Source: an uncultured Odoribacter sp.
GTDB lineage: Bacteria > Bacteroidota > Bacteroidia > Bacteroidales > Marinifilaceae
Reading direction: 5' to 3'
DNA length: 64,000 nt
Assembly (NCBI GenBank): GCA_944321145.1
Contig: CALUKF010000001.1
Span: 85,042 to 149,041, forward strand
Part shown: positions 47,319-55,690 of the stretch, in pieces
How the letters are laid out: every line of letters starts with the position of its first letter
Position numbering within the stretch: the first letter of the stretch is position 1
Position numbers and translations under genes: made by a program
The notes under the pieces: model-generated
Databases searched by the model: none
What the model was told of the DNA's origin: nothing
The model's input: only the letters and a program-made list of their open reading frames with translations

Positions 47319-47340
47319 AATAATCAGTTTTCAAGGGAAA

Positions 47341-47348
47341 CAAAGATA
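47341..47348 (-). promoter_or_regulatory. -7 promoter box of the acyl-CoA ligase gene
   Basis: The minus strand reads TATCTTTG, 22 bp before the ATG at 47318. Confidence 0.65.
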
Positions 47349-47399
47349 ACCTTTTTCGCCATATATCGGAAACGATATCCGAAAAAGTTTTTCACAGCA

Positions 47400-48596
47400 T
47401 TATATTTTCCGTGTTTCGATAATGACTTTTTCCCCTTTGCCGAGCGTAGTGGCGAAGAGATAAACCTCGCCGCCTTCGCGGATACGGCTGCGTTGGCGGA
47501 GTTCGGCGACGGTAAGGGGAAAATTGCGGGTGGCAATGTGGGCTTGGGGGATTTCATGGCAGAGGCTTTTGAGGAGCTTGCCCGAAAACGCATGGCAGGC
47601 TTCCACGCGGAAATGCCGCCCCGGGAACTGCCCGCATGCCTCTGTCGAAGTATAGAGGTGGCTGTGCCTGTGCAATTTCTGCACGCCGCAGCGCACGGCT
47701 GCCAGCTTGAAAGCCCCGCTTTTCAGCAAGGCGGCGTGCGGCTCGTAGAGATACTTGCCCACGGCATCCGCCGTGATGAGCGGCGCGTCCCGTTCCTCTT
47801 GCAGCGTGAACGCCAATTCCTGCTGCCCTTTCCCTCCGGGCATCAAATGGACGGCATGCACGGCGACCTCCTCCGGCGGCAGGGCAGGCGACGCCCCTTC
47901 CAGCACGAAAAGCAGCTCCTTGCATTCATTCCGCACCGCCAATACGTGCACCTCCCGTGTCTCCGGCAGCAGCCGCAACGTCTCCCCGATGTCCGCCATG
48001 GGCGAAATCTTCACCACGACCCGCTTCGCTTTCCCCAGCAGGGCAGCTTTCAATTGCAGCACGTCCGGTTCGCAGTCCGTGAGGGCGAACACCCGGCGGT
48101 TTCCTTCCCTCCGCCGGGCAGGGTCAATATAAAAGGTGTCCGCCTCCACCTTGCCGGCGAGCTCCCGTGCGTCTCCTTGCACCACCCGGATATTGCCGGC
48201 TCCCAGCACGGCAAAATTATGGGCGGCAGCCTCGCAATAGGCGGCGAACCGCTCCACGTAAGTCACCTCCGCAACCCGTTGCGCGAAATAAAATGCGTCC
48301 ACGCCCAGCCCTCCCGTCAGGTCGCAGCAACTGCCGCCCCGTGCCAACGCCTGCTTATAGCGGGCTGTCGCCTCCGACGAACATTGCTCTGCAGCCAGGC
48401 GCGATGGGTAAACGACATCCTCATTCGCATGCCACGACGGCAATTTCTCCCGCACCTGCCTCCGTGCGAGCAGTTGCTCCACGGCAAAAGGTACGTCGAT
48501 TTCCGGGTAACGCGAGGCGGCGAGCAGCAGCTTCTCCGCTTCCTCCGGCATGTGCGACCGGATAAAAGATTTCATCGCAGGGCTTAACGTTTGCAT
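47400..48596 (-). CDS. SAM-dependent methyltransferase with THUMP-like domain
   Basis: The 398-residue protein has a Rossmann methyltransferase core with CCDLTGGLGVDAFYFA and FYIDPARRR and a C-terminal THUMP-like domain (about 300-398). The family is common in Bacteroidota and is presumed to modify RNA, but the target is unknown. The downstream gene in the same direction is 81 bp away with its own promoter. Confidence 0.88.
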   Translation of the reverse strand: MQTLSPAMKSFIRSHMPEEAEKLLLAASRYPEIDVPFAVEQLLARRQVREKLPSWHANEDVVYPSRLAAEQCSSEATARYKQALARGGSCCDLTGGLGVDAFYFAQRVAEVTYVERFAAYCEAAAHNFAVLGAGNIRVVQGDARELAGKVEADTFYIDPARRREGNRRVFALTDCEPDVLQLKAALLGKAKRVVVKISPMADIGETLRLLPETREVHVLAVRNECKELLFVLEGASPALPPEEVAVHAVHLMPGGKGQQELAFTLQEERDAPLITADAVGKYLYEPHAALLKSGAFKLAAVRCGVQKLHRHSHLYTSTEACGQFPGRHFRVEACHAFSGKLLKSLCHEIPQAHIATRNFPLTVAELRQRSRIREGGEVYLFATTLGKGEKVIIETRKI

Positions 48597-48614
48597 GTCA
48601 TTCTAATTTTGTTG

Positions 48615-48622
48615 CAAAGTTA
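48615..48622 (-). promoter_or_regulatory. -7 promoter box of the methyltransferase gene
   Basis: The minus strand reads TAACTTTG followed by C, 18 bp before the ATG at 48596. Confidence 0.6.
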
Positions 48623-48668
48623 ATGAAAACATTGAAATCCCCTTTTGAATATTTTCAATGAATTTCCT

Positions 48669-48676
48669 TATCTTTG
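48669..48676 (+). promoter_or_regulatory. -7 promoter box of the small lipoprotein gene
   Basis: TATCTTTG is an exact match, 20 bp before the ATG at 48697. It forms a divergent pair with the methyltransferase promoter. Confidence 0.65.
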
Positions 48677-48696
48677 TCCGGTCAAAAAAATGACAG

Positions 48697-49098
48697 ATGA
48701 AACTGATAGGGATGCTCATATTATATATCTTGTTCGCCTGTTCCTCGTGGACGGACGGGGAGAAATGCGTCCTCCCTGCCAATGCCGATGAAAGCGTTGT
48801 AGAAGAAAGCCTCCAACGCGGCGAAGGGCAGGAGGAGAAAATCATCAGCGTCCTCATGGCTGCCAACCGCTCTGCCGACATATCGGTGCGCACGTCGCCC
48901 TCGTTTTTTCTCCAGCTCGCCCGGAGATACCGCACGGCGGGCTTCGGCTTGGAAAAAGCCTTCGACCACCTGCTGGCAGGGCAGGACATCGGGCAACGCA
49001 CCCATTTAAAGAATAACATGCAATCCTCGCATTTTCGCGCGGCTTGCCTCCAGCATGCAGGGTATTACGTCTACGCCCTGCGCCGCATCATCATTTAA
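48697..49098 (+). CDS. Small lipoprotein of unknown function
   Basis: I do not recognise this 133-residue protein. It has a lipoprotein signal (LFACSS, Cys15) and a mixed helical body with QLARRYRTAGFGLEKAFDHLL. A clear promoter just upstream supports it as a real gene. It stands alone, divergent from the methyltransferase gene. Confidence 0.65.
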   Translation: MKLIGMLILYILFACSSWTDGEKCVLPANADESVVEESLQRGEGQEEKIISVLMAANRSADISVRTSPSFFLQLARRYRTAGFGLEKAFDHLLAGQDIGQRTHLKNNMQSSHFRAACLQHAGYYVYALRRIII

Positions 49099-49154
49099 CC
49101 GTGGCATAGCTTGCCTGGGCATCTTGGCGCAGCCCGTCACGATGCCCGTCTGTC

Positions 49155-49238
49155 ATGCTCTTCCGTCTGCTTTGCAGCCGCCTCTTAAACTCTCCCCCTA
49201 AGACAGGGGGAACACCCCGAAGGGGGGAGGGAGTATGA
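49155..49238 (+). mobile_element. Internally deleted derivative of the MITE-like element
   Basis: Three segments match the reverse complement of 13159-13400 in the same order: CCGTCTGCTTTGCAGCCGCC, then AAACTCTCCCCCTAAGACAG, then ACCCCGAAGGGGGGAGGGAG followed by TATGA. The spacers between them and both terminal repeats are missing. A further short match to its end lies at 63711-63726. Confidence 0.6.
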
Positions 49239-49288
49239 ACAACAACAACAATTTTCACTTTATCACAAACAATAAAAACAAAAATACC

Positions 49289-49813
49289 ATGGGAAAATAT
49301 AAAGTAATCCACGAAGATATAGAAAACATCGACAAAGAAAAAGTAGCTAAAAGAACCCAACTCTCCCTCATCGCCATTGTGTTGATTGTATTGGGAGTAG
49401 CCATGCTCATTGCAGGCGCCGCATTCGAAGACCCCAACTCCTCGCTGCCCTCCACCCTTTTCATCGTAGGCGCAGTGATACTGCTGGCAGGCATCATCAA
49501 ATTCTTTGTCAGCCGGAGCTGCTACGTCTACCTGCCCACCAAGAGCCGCCTGAAGCTCCACACCGTCTACTACGACGTGAAAGTCAGCGACGACGTGCAG
49601 AACGGGCTTTCCATGAAACGCTTCGACGACCTCACCCGTCTTCAGCAACAGAAAGACAACGGCGTGAAAGTCGAGACCATGCTCTCTGCCGACGGCGAAT
49701 TCGCTGCCACGCAAGTCTTGGAATACGTGCCCTACACCTTCGAAGCCATCACCCCCGTCATGTGCTTCTACGGCGAGGACGCCCGCAAACTCAAAGCAGC
49801 CTTGAAAATCTAA
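49289..49813 (+). CDS. Two-transmembrane hypothetical protein
   Basis: The 174-residue protein has two hydrophobic segments near the N-terminus (LSLIAIVLIVLGVAMLIAGA and LFIVGAVILLAGIIKFFV) and a cytosolic C-terminal half with YLPTKSRLKLHTVYYDV. The function is unknown. I prefer the start at 49289 (MGKYKVIHED); an upstream ATG at 49235 would add 18 residues rich in Asn and Lys that begin in the mobile-element remnant. Confidence 0.7.
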   Translation: MGKYKVIHEDIENIDKEKVAKRTQLSLIAIVLIVLGVAMLIAGAAFEDPNSSLPSTLFIVGAVILLAGIIKFFVSRSCYVYLPTKSRLKLHTVYYDVKVSDDVQNGLSMKRFDDLTRLQQQKDNGVKVETMLSADGEFAATQVLEYVPYTFEAITPVMCFYGEDARKLKAALKI

Positions 49814-49833
49814 CTTTGTATAGTTGCCTGCAA

Positions 49834-49871
49834 AACAGAGCGGTTGCCCCCACCGGGTCGGCCGCTCTGTT
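49834..49871 (+). terminator. Terminator after the two-transmembrane gene
   Basis: The stem AACAGAGCGG (49834-49843) pairs with CCGCTCTGTT (49862-49871). The T tract is short. Confidence 0.65.
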
Positions 49872-49916
49872 CATTAATCGTTAATCATTAATCCTTCATC
49901 GTTCATCGTTCATCCT
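49871..49916. repeat. Heptamer direct-repeat array
   Basis: About six units of the GTTAATC, ATTAATC and GTTCATC types follow the terminator, ahead of the trxB promoter. Confidence 0.75.
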
Positions 49917-49955
49917 TTTAACTATAATTTAACCCACTGCCATCGTTTTAATTCA

Positions 49956-49963
49956 TAGCTTTG
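49956..49963 (+). promoter_or_regulatory. -7 promoter box of trxB
   Basis: TAGCTTTG followed by C matches TAnnTTTG, 40 bp before the ATG. Confidence 0.6.
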
Positions 49964-50003
49964 CAATCCGGTAAAAAAGCTATTCATTTAACAAAAGATA
50001 ATT

Positions 50004-50969
50004 ATGGCAGAAGAAGTAGAAAGAATAAAATGTTTGATTGTCGGTTCCGGTCCTGCCGGCTACACCGCTGCAATCTATGCCGCACGCGCCAACCTGAAAC
50101 CGGTGGTTTACACAGGTATGCAAATGGGCGGGCAGCTGACCACCACCACCGAAGTCGAGAACTTCCCCGGCTATCCCGAGGGCGTGACCGGTCCCGTGCT
50201 CATGGAAGACCTCCGCAAGCAGGCTGAACGTTTCGGCACGGACATCCGCTTCGGTATAGTTACCGACGTAGATTTCTCCGCACATCCCTTGAAAGTGACC
50301 GTTGACGGCGCGAAGCCCGTCGAGGCGGATGCTGTCATCATCGCCACCGGCGCTTCAGCCAAATACCTCGGCTTGCCCTCCGAAGAGCGTTTCCGTGGCA
50401 TGGGCGTGAGCGCATGCGCCACCTGCGACGGCTTCTTCTATCGCGGCAAGGACGTGGCAGTAGTGGGAGGAGGCGACACCGCTTGCGAAGAGGCTACCTA
50501 CCTGGCAGGCTTGTGCAACAAAGTGTACCTCATCGTCCGCAAAAACTACCTGCGTGCCTCCAAAGCCATGCAGGAGCGCGTATTCAAGACCCCGAACATC
50601 GAAATCCTCTTCGAGCACAACACCCTGGAGCTTCTCGGCTCCGACGAAACAGGCGTCACCGGCGCACGCCTCGTTTACCGCAAAGGCGAGCCCGACCAGG
50701 CTGAGAAAGAGATAAAGATTGACGGTTTCTTCCTTGCCATCGGGCACCATCCCAACTCCGAGGTTTTCAGCAAATACGTCAAGACCGACGAGCAGGGCTA
50801 CATCATCACCGAAGGCGCCTCCACCCGCACGAACGTGCCCGGCGTGTTCGCTGCCGGCGACATCATGGACCCCGTCTACCGCCAGGGCATTGCCGCTGCC
50901 GGTTCCGGCTGCCGTGCCGCCATCGACGCAGAGCGCTATCTCGGCGAGCTTGAAGCCCAGAAACATTGA
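50004..50969 (+). CDS. trxB: Thioredoxin-disulfide reductase
   Basis: The 321-residue flavoenzyme has the FAD-binding GSGPAGYTAAIYAAR, the redox pair Cys138 and Cys141 in CATCDG, the NADPH-binding GGGDTACEEA and the C-terminal FAD motif GVFAAGDI. It keeps thioredoxin reduced with NADPH. It is monocistronic, with a promoter and a strong terminator. Confidence 0.97.
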   Translation: MAEEVERIKCLIVGSGPAGYTAAIYAARANLKPVVYTGMQMGGQLTTTTEVENFPGYPEGVTGPVLMEDLRKQAERFGTDIRFGIVTDVDFSAHPLKVTVDGAKPVEADAVIIATGASAKYLGLPSEERFRGMGVSACATCDGFFYRGKDVAVVGGGDTACEEATYLAGLCNKVYLIVRKNYLRASKAMQERVFKTPNIEILFEHNTLELLGSDETGVTGARLVYRKGEPDQAEKEIKIDGFFLAIGHHPNSEVFSKYVKTDEQGYIITEGASTRTNVPGVFAAGDIMDPVYRQGIAAAGSGCRAAIDAERYLGELEAQKH

Positions 50970-50996
50970 TGTTTCATAATTGGTTTTTATATTTTG

Positions 50997-51030
50997 GGGG
51001 ATGAGCCTGCATGGCTCGTCCCTCTTTTTT
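50997..51030 (+). terminator. Terminator of trxB
   Basis: The stem GGGATGAGCC (50998-51007) pairs with GGCTCGTCCC (51013-51022) around TGCAT and is followed by TCTTTTTTT. Confidence 0.9.
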
Positions 51031-51077
51031 TGCTTTCACTGCCCATTCCGGCGTCACCCGCCTTCCTTTTCCCTGCA

Positions 51078-51247
51078 TCCCGTCCGTGTCTTCTCCGTGT
51101 TCCCTCCGTATCCGATAGCATTTACAACTGTATAACTACTGCATCACTACTGTTTCATAACCGCAAAACGCGGTAGTGATGCGGTTATGATGCGGTAGTG
51201 ATACGGTGTTGAGTGCTATCAAAGTGCTATGGGAGTGGGAGATAACA
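51078..51247 (+). repeat. ~170-bp dispersed repeat element, copy B
   Basis: This matches 12734-12904 from TCCCGTCCGTGTC to CTATGGGAGTGGGAGATAAC. The middle has repeated TGATGCGGT units that can pair with the CATCACTAC segment preceding them. The gap 50970-51380 otherwise holds the trxB terminator and a heptamer array, with no gene seen. Confidence 0.7.
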
Positions 51248-51254
51248 CGAATGT

Positions 51255-51298
51255 GAGACGATTAATGATTAACGATGAACGATTAATGATGGACGAGG
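51255..51298. repeat. Heptamer direct-repeat array
   Basis: Units GATTAAT, GATTAAC, GATGAAC, GATTAAT and GATGGAC run directly after the ~170-bp repeat, as they do near the other copy. Confidence 0.75.
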
Positions 51299-51380
51299 GA
51301 GAGGGAGGAACTGCGGCAGGTGCTTGATTTGCAATGAGATGAGTCGGGATAGGGAAGGGGAGGAAAGGAAGGCGCTGCCC

Positions 51381-52379
51381 TCAGCGGATGACGACGAGGG
51401 TAGCGCCGAAGCCGTATTGCTTGAAAGAAGCATCTTGGTGGCGGTGGCGTTTGTATTTGGTCTCCAGTTCCCAGAGGATGCGCTGGCGGAGGACGCCTTC
51501 GCCTTTGCCGTGGATGAAGACGATTTTCTGCCCGTGGCGGAGTTTGTATTCTTCCATGGTGCGGCGGAAAATGTCGAGCTGGTATTCCAAGATGTCGTGG
51601 GGCGCCATGCCTGCCGTGGTTTCGAGGAGGGCGGTGGCATGCAGGTCGACTTCCACTACGTTAGGGGTGGGGTTTTTGGGCGCAGGGGCGGGGGTGTCAA
51701 CCCGGCGTTTTTCGGCGACGGCTTGTTGCAGTTCCTGTTCGTTGATGTCTTCGAGGATGATGCCTTGCTTTTTCTCCAAGGGTCGGAGGAGGGCGACGGA
51801 GGGGAACCAGCGGTTGCCGGCGTAGGCGCCTGCGCGGCAAAGGGCAGGCGCGCTGATGCGGATTTCCGCTTCGATGGCAGGGCGCGGCGTGGTGGCGCCT
51901 TTCTCGAAGAAGATGGCTTGGACGCGCACGGCATGTACCCGGTCGGCTATTTCCTTGAGGGAGCATTGCCCGAGGGATACGGCGGTGCCGGGGGCGCAGT
52001 TGCCGGCGGCGATGCCGGTGTATTTCCCGTCCTGGCGGAAGGCGGCAGAGTAGAGGCTGGTCTGTCGGGTGTCGTTGACGAGGAAAAGCTCGAAGCGCGA
52101 GGCGGCGAGGTTGGCATAGTTGTCGGGCACGACGGCGAGGAGCATTTGGTCGGCAGGCTCGACGGGGATGGGCGCGGCAGCGGAGGGTTGCCGGCTGCCG
52201 GCTGAGGGGGTGCGGGCAATGTCGGTGTGGATGACGACAAGGTCGTCGAGGGTGGCAGGGATTTCGAAGCCGTATTCGGGGACGAAGACGTTGACCGTTG
52301 TGCGGCCGGCAATGCTGGTGACTTTGCCTTCGAGTTTTTCGGAGAGGAAGCGCACGGTGTCGCCTATCTGGATGTTCAT
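51381..52379 (-). CDS. DUF2027/Smr-domain protein (MutS2 C-terminal type)
   Basis: The 332-residue protein starts MNIQIGDTVRFLSEKLEG (a KOW-like barrel), has a DUF2027 beta-domain, and ends with an Smr nuclease domain (VVEVDLHATALL, KIVFIHGKGEGVLRQRI). Smr domains cut nucleic acids and in MutS2 relatives act in ribosome rescue or recombination. It overlaps the preceding gene by 4 bp (ATGA). The open frame extends upstream in a different frame from that gene but lacks homology there. Confidence 0.88.
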   Translation of the reverse strand: MNIQIGDTVRFLSEKLEGKVTSIAGRTTVNVFVPEYGFEIPATLDDLVVIHTDIARTPSAGSRQPSAAAPIPVEPADQMLLAVVPDNYANLAASRFELFLVNDTRQTSLYSAAFRQDGKYTGIAAGNCAPGTAVSLGQCSLKEIADRVHAVRVQAIFFEKGATTPRPAIEAEIRISAPALCRAGAYAGNRWFPSVALLRPLEKKQGIILEDINEQELQQAVAEKRRVDTPAPAPKNPTPNVVEVDLHATALLETTAGMAPHDILEYQLDIFRRTMEEYKLRHGQKIVFIHGKGEGVLRQRILWELETKYKRHRHQDASFKQYGFGATLVVIR

Positions 52380-52762
52380 GGCAGGTCGACTTTGAAGGTG
52401 AGGGGTTGGGAGTCGTGGCATTCGTGGTGGTCGCAGAGGTCGCCGGAGTCGCTTATTTCGCCGCGCAGCCAGGCTTCGGCGATGTCGCGCGGGTTGCCGG
52501 AGCAGCCTCGGACGACTTGTATGCCGTGTGCTTGGAGGGTGTTGAGGGCGCCTTGCCCCATGTTGCCGGCGAGCATGAGGGTGACGCCGCGTTCCTGGAG
52601 GACGGCGGCGATGCCTGATTTGCAGCCGCAGCCTTCGGGGGAGGGGAGGGTTTCGGTGGCGGCGATGCGCCGGGCATCGTCCACGGTGAACAGGGTGTAG
52701 TATGCGCAATGGCCGAAATGGTCGTCAATGCGGTTTTCGCGTGTAGGTACTGCTATTTTCAT
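52376..52762 (-). CDS. NifX/NifB-type iron-molybdenum cofactor-binding domain protein
   Basis: The 128-residue protein (MKIAVPTRENRIDDHFGHCA) is a stand-alone dinitrogenase iron-molybdenum-cofactor domain of the MTH1175 type, with a His/Cys-rich tail (DLCDHHECHD) that may bind metal. No nitrogenase genes are nearby, so a role in nitrogen fixation is not supported. It shares a promoter at 52793-52800 with the Smr gene. Confidence 0.88.
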   Translation of the reverse strand: MKIAVPTRENRIDDHFGHCAYYTLFTVDDARRIAATETLPSPEGCGCKSGIAAVLQERGVTLMLAGNMGQGALNTLQAHGIQVVRGCSGNPRDIAEAWLRGEISDSGDLCDHHECHDSQPLTFKVDLP

Positions 52763-52792
52763 GGCAATGTTGTTTTTAGTTTCTTATTGCCG

Positions 52793-52800
52793 CAAAAGTA
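52793..52800 (-). promoter_or_regulatory. -7 promoter box of the NifX-like/Smr operon
   Basis: The minus strand reads TACTTTTG followed by C, 30 bp before the ATG at 52762. Confidence 0.65.
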
Positions 52801-52838
52801 GTGTTTTTGGGGGAGAAATGGAAGGGTAGGGGCGGAAT

Positions 52839-53192
52839 TTATAAGCCGGCGGCGGCGAGGATGGCAAGGAGTTCTTTGCGGGTGACGTTGGCTTTTTCGG
52901 ATTTGTCGTAGATGGTGAGGAGGGTGATTTCGATGCCTTCCTCGGTGAGGGTGAGGGTGTAGGTGATGATGCGGGCACCGCCGCTTTTGCCCTTGCCTTT
53001 GGAGGCGATGGCGAGGCGGATTTTGCGGAATCCTTGACCCAAGTCAGTGCCTTGGTTGGGAGTTTCCCATAATGATTGCATCAATTCATTCAAGTCGCTT
53101 CGCAAAGAGGCATACTTTTTTGCCAAGTGCTTGAAATCCCTTTTAAAGTCAGGAGAGATGCTGATTTTAATAACCTTCTTCGTCGAGCTCAT
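52839..53192 (-). CDS. RelE/ParE-superfamily toxin
   Basis: The 117-residue basic protein (FKRDFKHLAKKYASLRSDLNEL, GFRKIRLAIASKGKGKSGGARIITY) matches the RelE/HigB-type mRNA interferase fold. Such toxins cleave mRNA at the ribosome. Its start overlaps the end of the preceding antitoxin gene by 26 bp, typical of a toxin-antitoxin pair. Confidence 0.85.
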   Translation of the reverse strand: MSSTKKVIKISISPDFKRDFKHLAKKYASLRSDLNELMQSLWETPNQGTDLGQGFRKIRLAIASKGKGKSGGARIITYTLTLTEEGIEITLLTIYDKSEKANVTRKELLAILAAAGL

Positions 53193-53442
53193 GTTGGAAT
53201 TCTTCCCAAGTTTGAAATTTCATTTTTCCTTCCCGTTTAAGTTTTAAATCCCGGCATGCATTGGCAAAGTGTGCAAGGATTTCCTCCTTGGTCATGACAG
53301 GTTCTTCCTCTTCGGCTTTTTCTTTTTTAGCCACTAATTTCTTGAGGTATTTCAAGACTTTCTGCATGCAGTCCTCGTCGTAGGAGATGTATCCGAGTTG
53401 GCGGAGGACTTCGGCGTTGATGGCATTTAATGTGGTATCCAT
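53167..53442 (-). CDS. Antitoxin partner of the RelE-type toxin
   Basis: The 91-residue protein starts MDTTLNAINAEVLRQLGYIS and has an acidic, charged C-terminal half (KEKAEEEEPVMTKEEILAHF) that could wrap the toxin. This type is common in Bacteroides but has no clear DNA-binding motif visible here. The start at 53442 is chosen because the -7 box lies at 53472-53479. Confidence 0.75.
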   Translation of the reverse strand: MDTTLNAINAEVLRQLGYISYDEDCMQKVLKYLKKLVAKKEKAEEEEPVMTKEEILAHFANACRDLKLKREGKMKFQTWEEFQHELDEEGY

Positions 53443-53471
53443 ATCTAATTCCCGTTTTAAGTTTCTGTATG

Positions 53472-53479
53472 CAAAGTTA
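53472..53479 (-). promoter_or_regulatory. -7 promoter box of the toxin-antitoxin pair
   Basis: The minus strand reads TAACTTTG followed by C, 29 bp before the antitoxin ATG. Confidence 0.65.
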
Positions 53480-53620
53480 CTGTAAATTATTTTATTTCCC
53501 AATGAAGTAGGGAATTTTATTTGCGGAATGAATATTTCTTGGTTATTGAGGGGTGGTGTCGGGGAATTTTTGTAAATTAGCGGGCTGAAATGTAGTGATG
53601 AATTTTAAAGATATCAAGAT

Positions 53621-55630
53621 ATGACTGTTCAAGAATTTCAACAAGCTATTCGAGAGGGGATTCCGGCGGAATTGCCCGCTCCGAAACCGTATGACCCGGC
53701 GATTAATCATGCGCCGAAGCGTAAGGATATTTTGACGAAGGAGGAGAAGAAATTGGCAGTGCGCAATGCTTTGCGCTATTTCGAGCCGAGGCATCATGCT
53801 GTGTTGGCACGGGAGTTTGCTGAGGAGTTGGAGAAGTATGGGCGGATTTATATGTACCGTTTCCGCCCGGATTATGAGATGCACGCACACCCGATTCAGG
53901 ATTATCCGCACCGAAGCCTGCAGGCGGCCGCCATTATGCTGATGATTAACAATAATTTGGACAAGGCAGTGGCGCAGCATCCGCATGAGTTGATTACTTA
54001 CGGGGGGAACGGTGCCGTTTTCCAGAATTGGGCACAGTACCGCCTGACAATGAAGTATTTGTCGGAAATGACGGATGAGCAGACGTTGGTGATGTATTCC
54101 GGACACCCGATGGGGCTTTTCCCGTCGCACAAGGATGCGCCGCGTGTGGTGGTGACGAACGGGATGGTAATCCCGAATTACTCGAAGCCGGACGATTGGG
54201 AGCGTTTTAATGCGTTGGGCGTTTCGCAGTACGGACAGATGACTGCCGGTTCTTATATGTATATCGGACCGCAGGGTATTGTGCATGGCACGACGATTAC
54301 GGTGTTGAATGCCGGACGGAAGATTTCGAAGCACGGCGAAGGTTTGGCGGGGAAATTGTTCGTGACGGCAGGCTTGGGCGGTATGTCCGGCGCACAACCG
54401 AAAGCGGGCAACATTGCCGGCTGTGTGAGCGTGACGGCAGAAATCAATCCGAAAGCTACGGAGACTCGTTATACGCAAGGTTGGGTAGATGAGGTGATTG
54501 GAGATTTGGATGTGCTGATGGAGCGGGTGCGTAAGGCAAAAGCCGATAAGGAGGTGGTTTCCATTGCTTACCAAGGGAATGTGGTGGATTTGTGGGAACG
54601 CCTGGCAAAAGAGGATATTGCCGTAGAGTTGGGTTCTGACCAGACTTCGTTGCACAATCCGTGGGCAGGCGGTTATTATCCGGTCGGCGTGTCTTTCGAG
54701 GAGAGCAAGCGTATGATGGCGGAGGAACCGGAGGCTTTCAAGGCAAAGGTGCAAGAGTCGTTGCGGCGGCATGTGGCTGCTATTAATAAGTGCGTGGAGC
54801 GCTTCGGCACGTATTTCTTTGATTATGGGAATGCGTTCTTGTTGGAGTCTTCACGGGCGGGGGCAGATATTTTGAAGCCGAATGGCGATTTCAAATATCC
54901 GTCATACGTGCAGGACATTATGGGACCGATGTGCTTCGATTACGGGTTTGGTCCCTTCCGTTGGGTATGTACCAGCGGCGACCCGAAGGATTTGGCGAAG
55001 ACGGACGAATTGGCAACCCAGGTGTTGGAGCAGTTGGCTGCAGAGTCGCCTGCCGAGATACAGCAGCAGATGCACGACAATATCCGCTGGATTAAGGCTG
55101 CAGGCGAGAATCATTTGGTTGTGGGTTCGCAGGCGCGTATCCTGTATGCCGATGCCGAAGGGCGTATCCGCATTGCGGAGGCGTTTAACCGGGCGATTGC
55201 AAGCGGTGAGTTGTCGGCTCCTGTGGTGTTGGGACGCGACCATCACGACGTGTCGGGGACGGATTCGCCTTATCGCGAGACATCAAACATCTACGACGGG
55301 TCGAAATTTACGGCAGACATGGCAGTGCAGAATGTTATCGGCGATTCTTTCCGTGGAGCGACGTGGGTGTCTCTGCACAACGGTGGCGGAGTAGGTTGGG
55401 GCGAGGTGATTAACGGAGGATTCGGCATGTTGCTTGACGGTTCGGCGGACGCAGAACGGCGTTTGAAGCTGATGTTGTTCTGGGATGTGAACAATGGTAT
55501 TTCCCGCCGTAGCTGGGCACGGAACGATGGGGCAATGTTCGCTATCCGGAGGGCAATGGAAAACAATCCTGATTTGAAAGTCACGTTGCCCAATTTGGCA
55601 GATGACCAATTGATTGACAGTTTGTTTTAA
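53621..55630 (+). CDS. hutU: Urocanate hydratase
   Basis: The 669-residue enzyme has the urocanase signatures YSGHPMGLFPS, GGMSGAQPKAGNIAGCVSV and GDPKDLAKTDELA, plus NAD-binding residues of the family. It converts urocanate to imidazolonepropionate in histidine breakdown. The length corresponds to the long form found in Bacteroidota (about 670 residues against 550 in proteobacteria). No other hut genes are in the window, so it is separated from the rest of the pathway. Confidence 0.95.
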   Translation: MTVQEFQQAIREGIPAELPAPKPYDPAINHAPKRKDILTKEEKKLAVRNALRYFEPRHHAVLAREFAEELEKYGRIYMYRFRPDYEMHAHPIQDYPHRSLQAAAIMLMINNNLDKAVAQHPHELITYGGNGAVFQNWAQYRLTMKYLSEMTDEQTLVMYSGHPMGLFPSHKDAPRVVVTNGMVIPNYSKPDDWERFNALGVSQYGQMTAGSYMYIGPQGIVHGTTITVLNAGRKISKHGEGLAGKLFVTAGLGGMSGAQPKAGNIAGCVSVTAEINPKATETRYTQGWVDEVIGDLDVLMERVRKAKADKEVVSIAYQGNVVDLWERLAKEDIAVELGSDQTSLHNPWAGGYYPVGVSFEESKRMMAEEPEAFKAKVQESLRRHVAAINKCVERFGTYFFDYGNAFLLESSRAGADILKPNGDFKYPSYVQDIMGPMCFDYGFGPFRWVCTSGDPKDLAKTDELATQVLEQLAAESPAEIQQQMHDNIRWIKAAGENHLVVGSQARILYADAEGRIRIAEAFNRAIASGELSAPVVLGRDHHDVSGTDSPYRETSNIYDGSKFTADMAVQNVIGDSFRGATWVSLHNGGGVGWGEVINGGFGMLLDGSADAERRLKLMLFWDVNNGISRRSWARNDGAMFAIRRAMENNPDLKVTLPNLADDQLIDSLF

Positions 55631-55640
55631 GAATAAGACA

Positions 55641-55676
55641 AGGAGGGGCGCACTTTGTGTACGCTCCCCCTTTTTA
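55641..55676 (+). terminator. Terminator after hutU
   Basis: An imperfect stem (GGGGCGCAC with GTACGCTCCCC, a two-base bulge) is followed by CTTTTTAT. It stands only about 15 bp before the start of the next gene. Confidence 0.65.
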
Positions 55677-55690
55677 TAAGAGTGTATGTT

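Noticed and set aside
52380..52709. Upstream extension of the Smr gene
   Set aside because: The extra residues overlap the NifX-like gene in another frame and are Arg/His/Pro-rich noise; the family start is MNIQIGDTVRF.
52376..52762. Nitrogen-fixation gene
   Set aside because: The protein is a stand-alone NifX-type domain and no nif structural genes are present.
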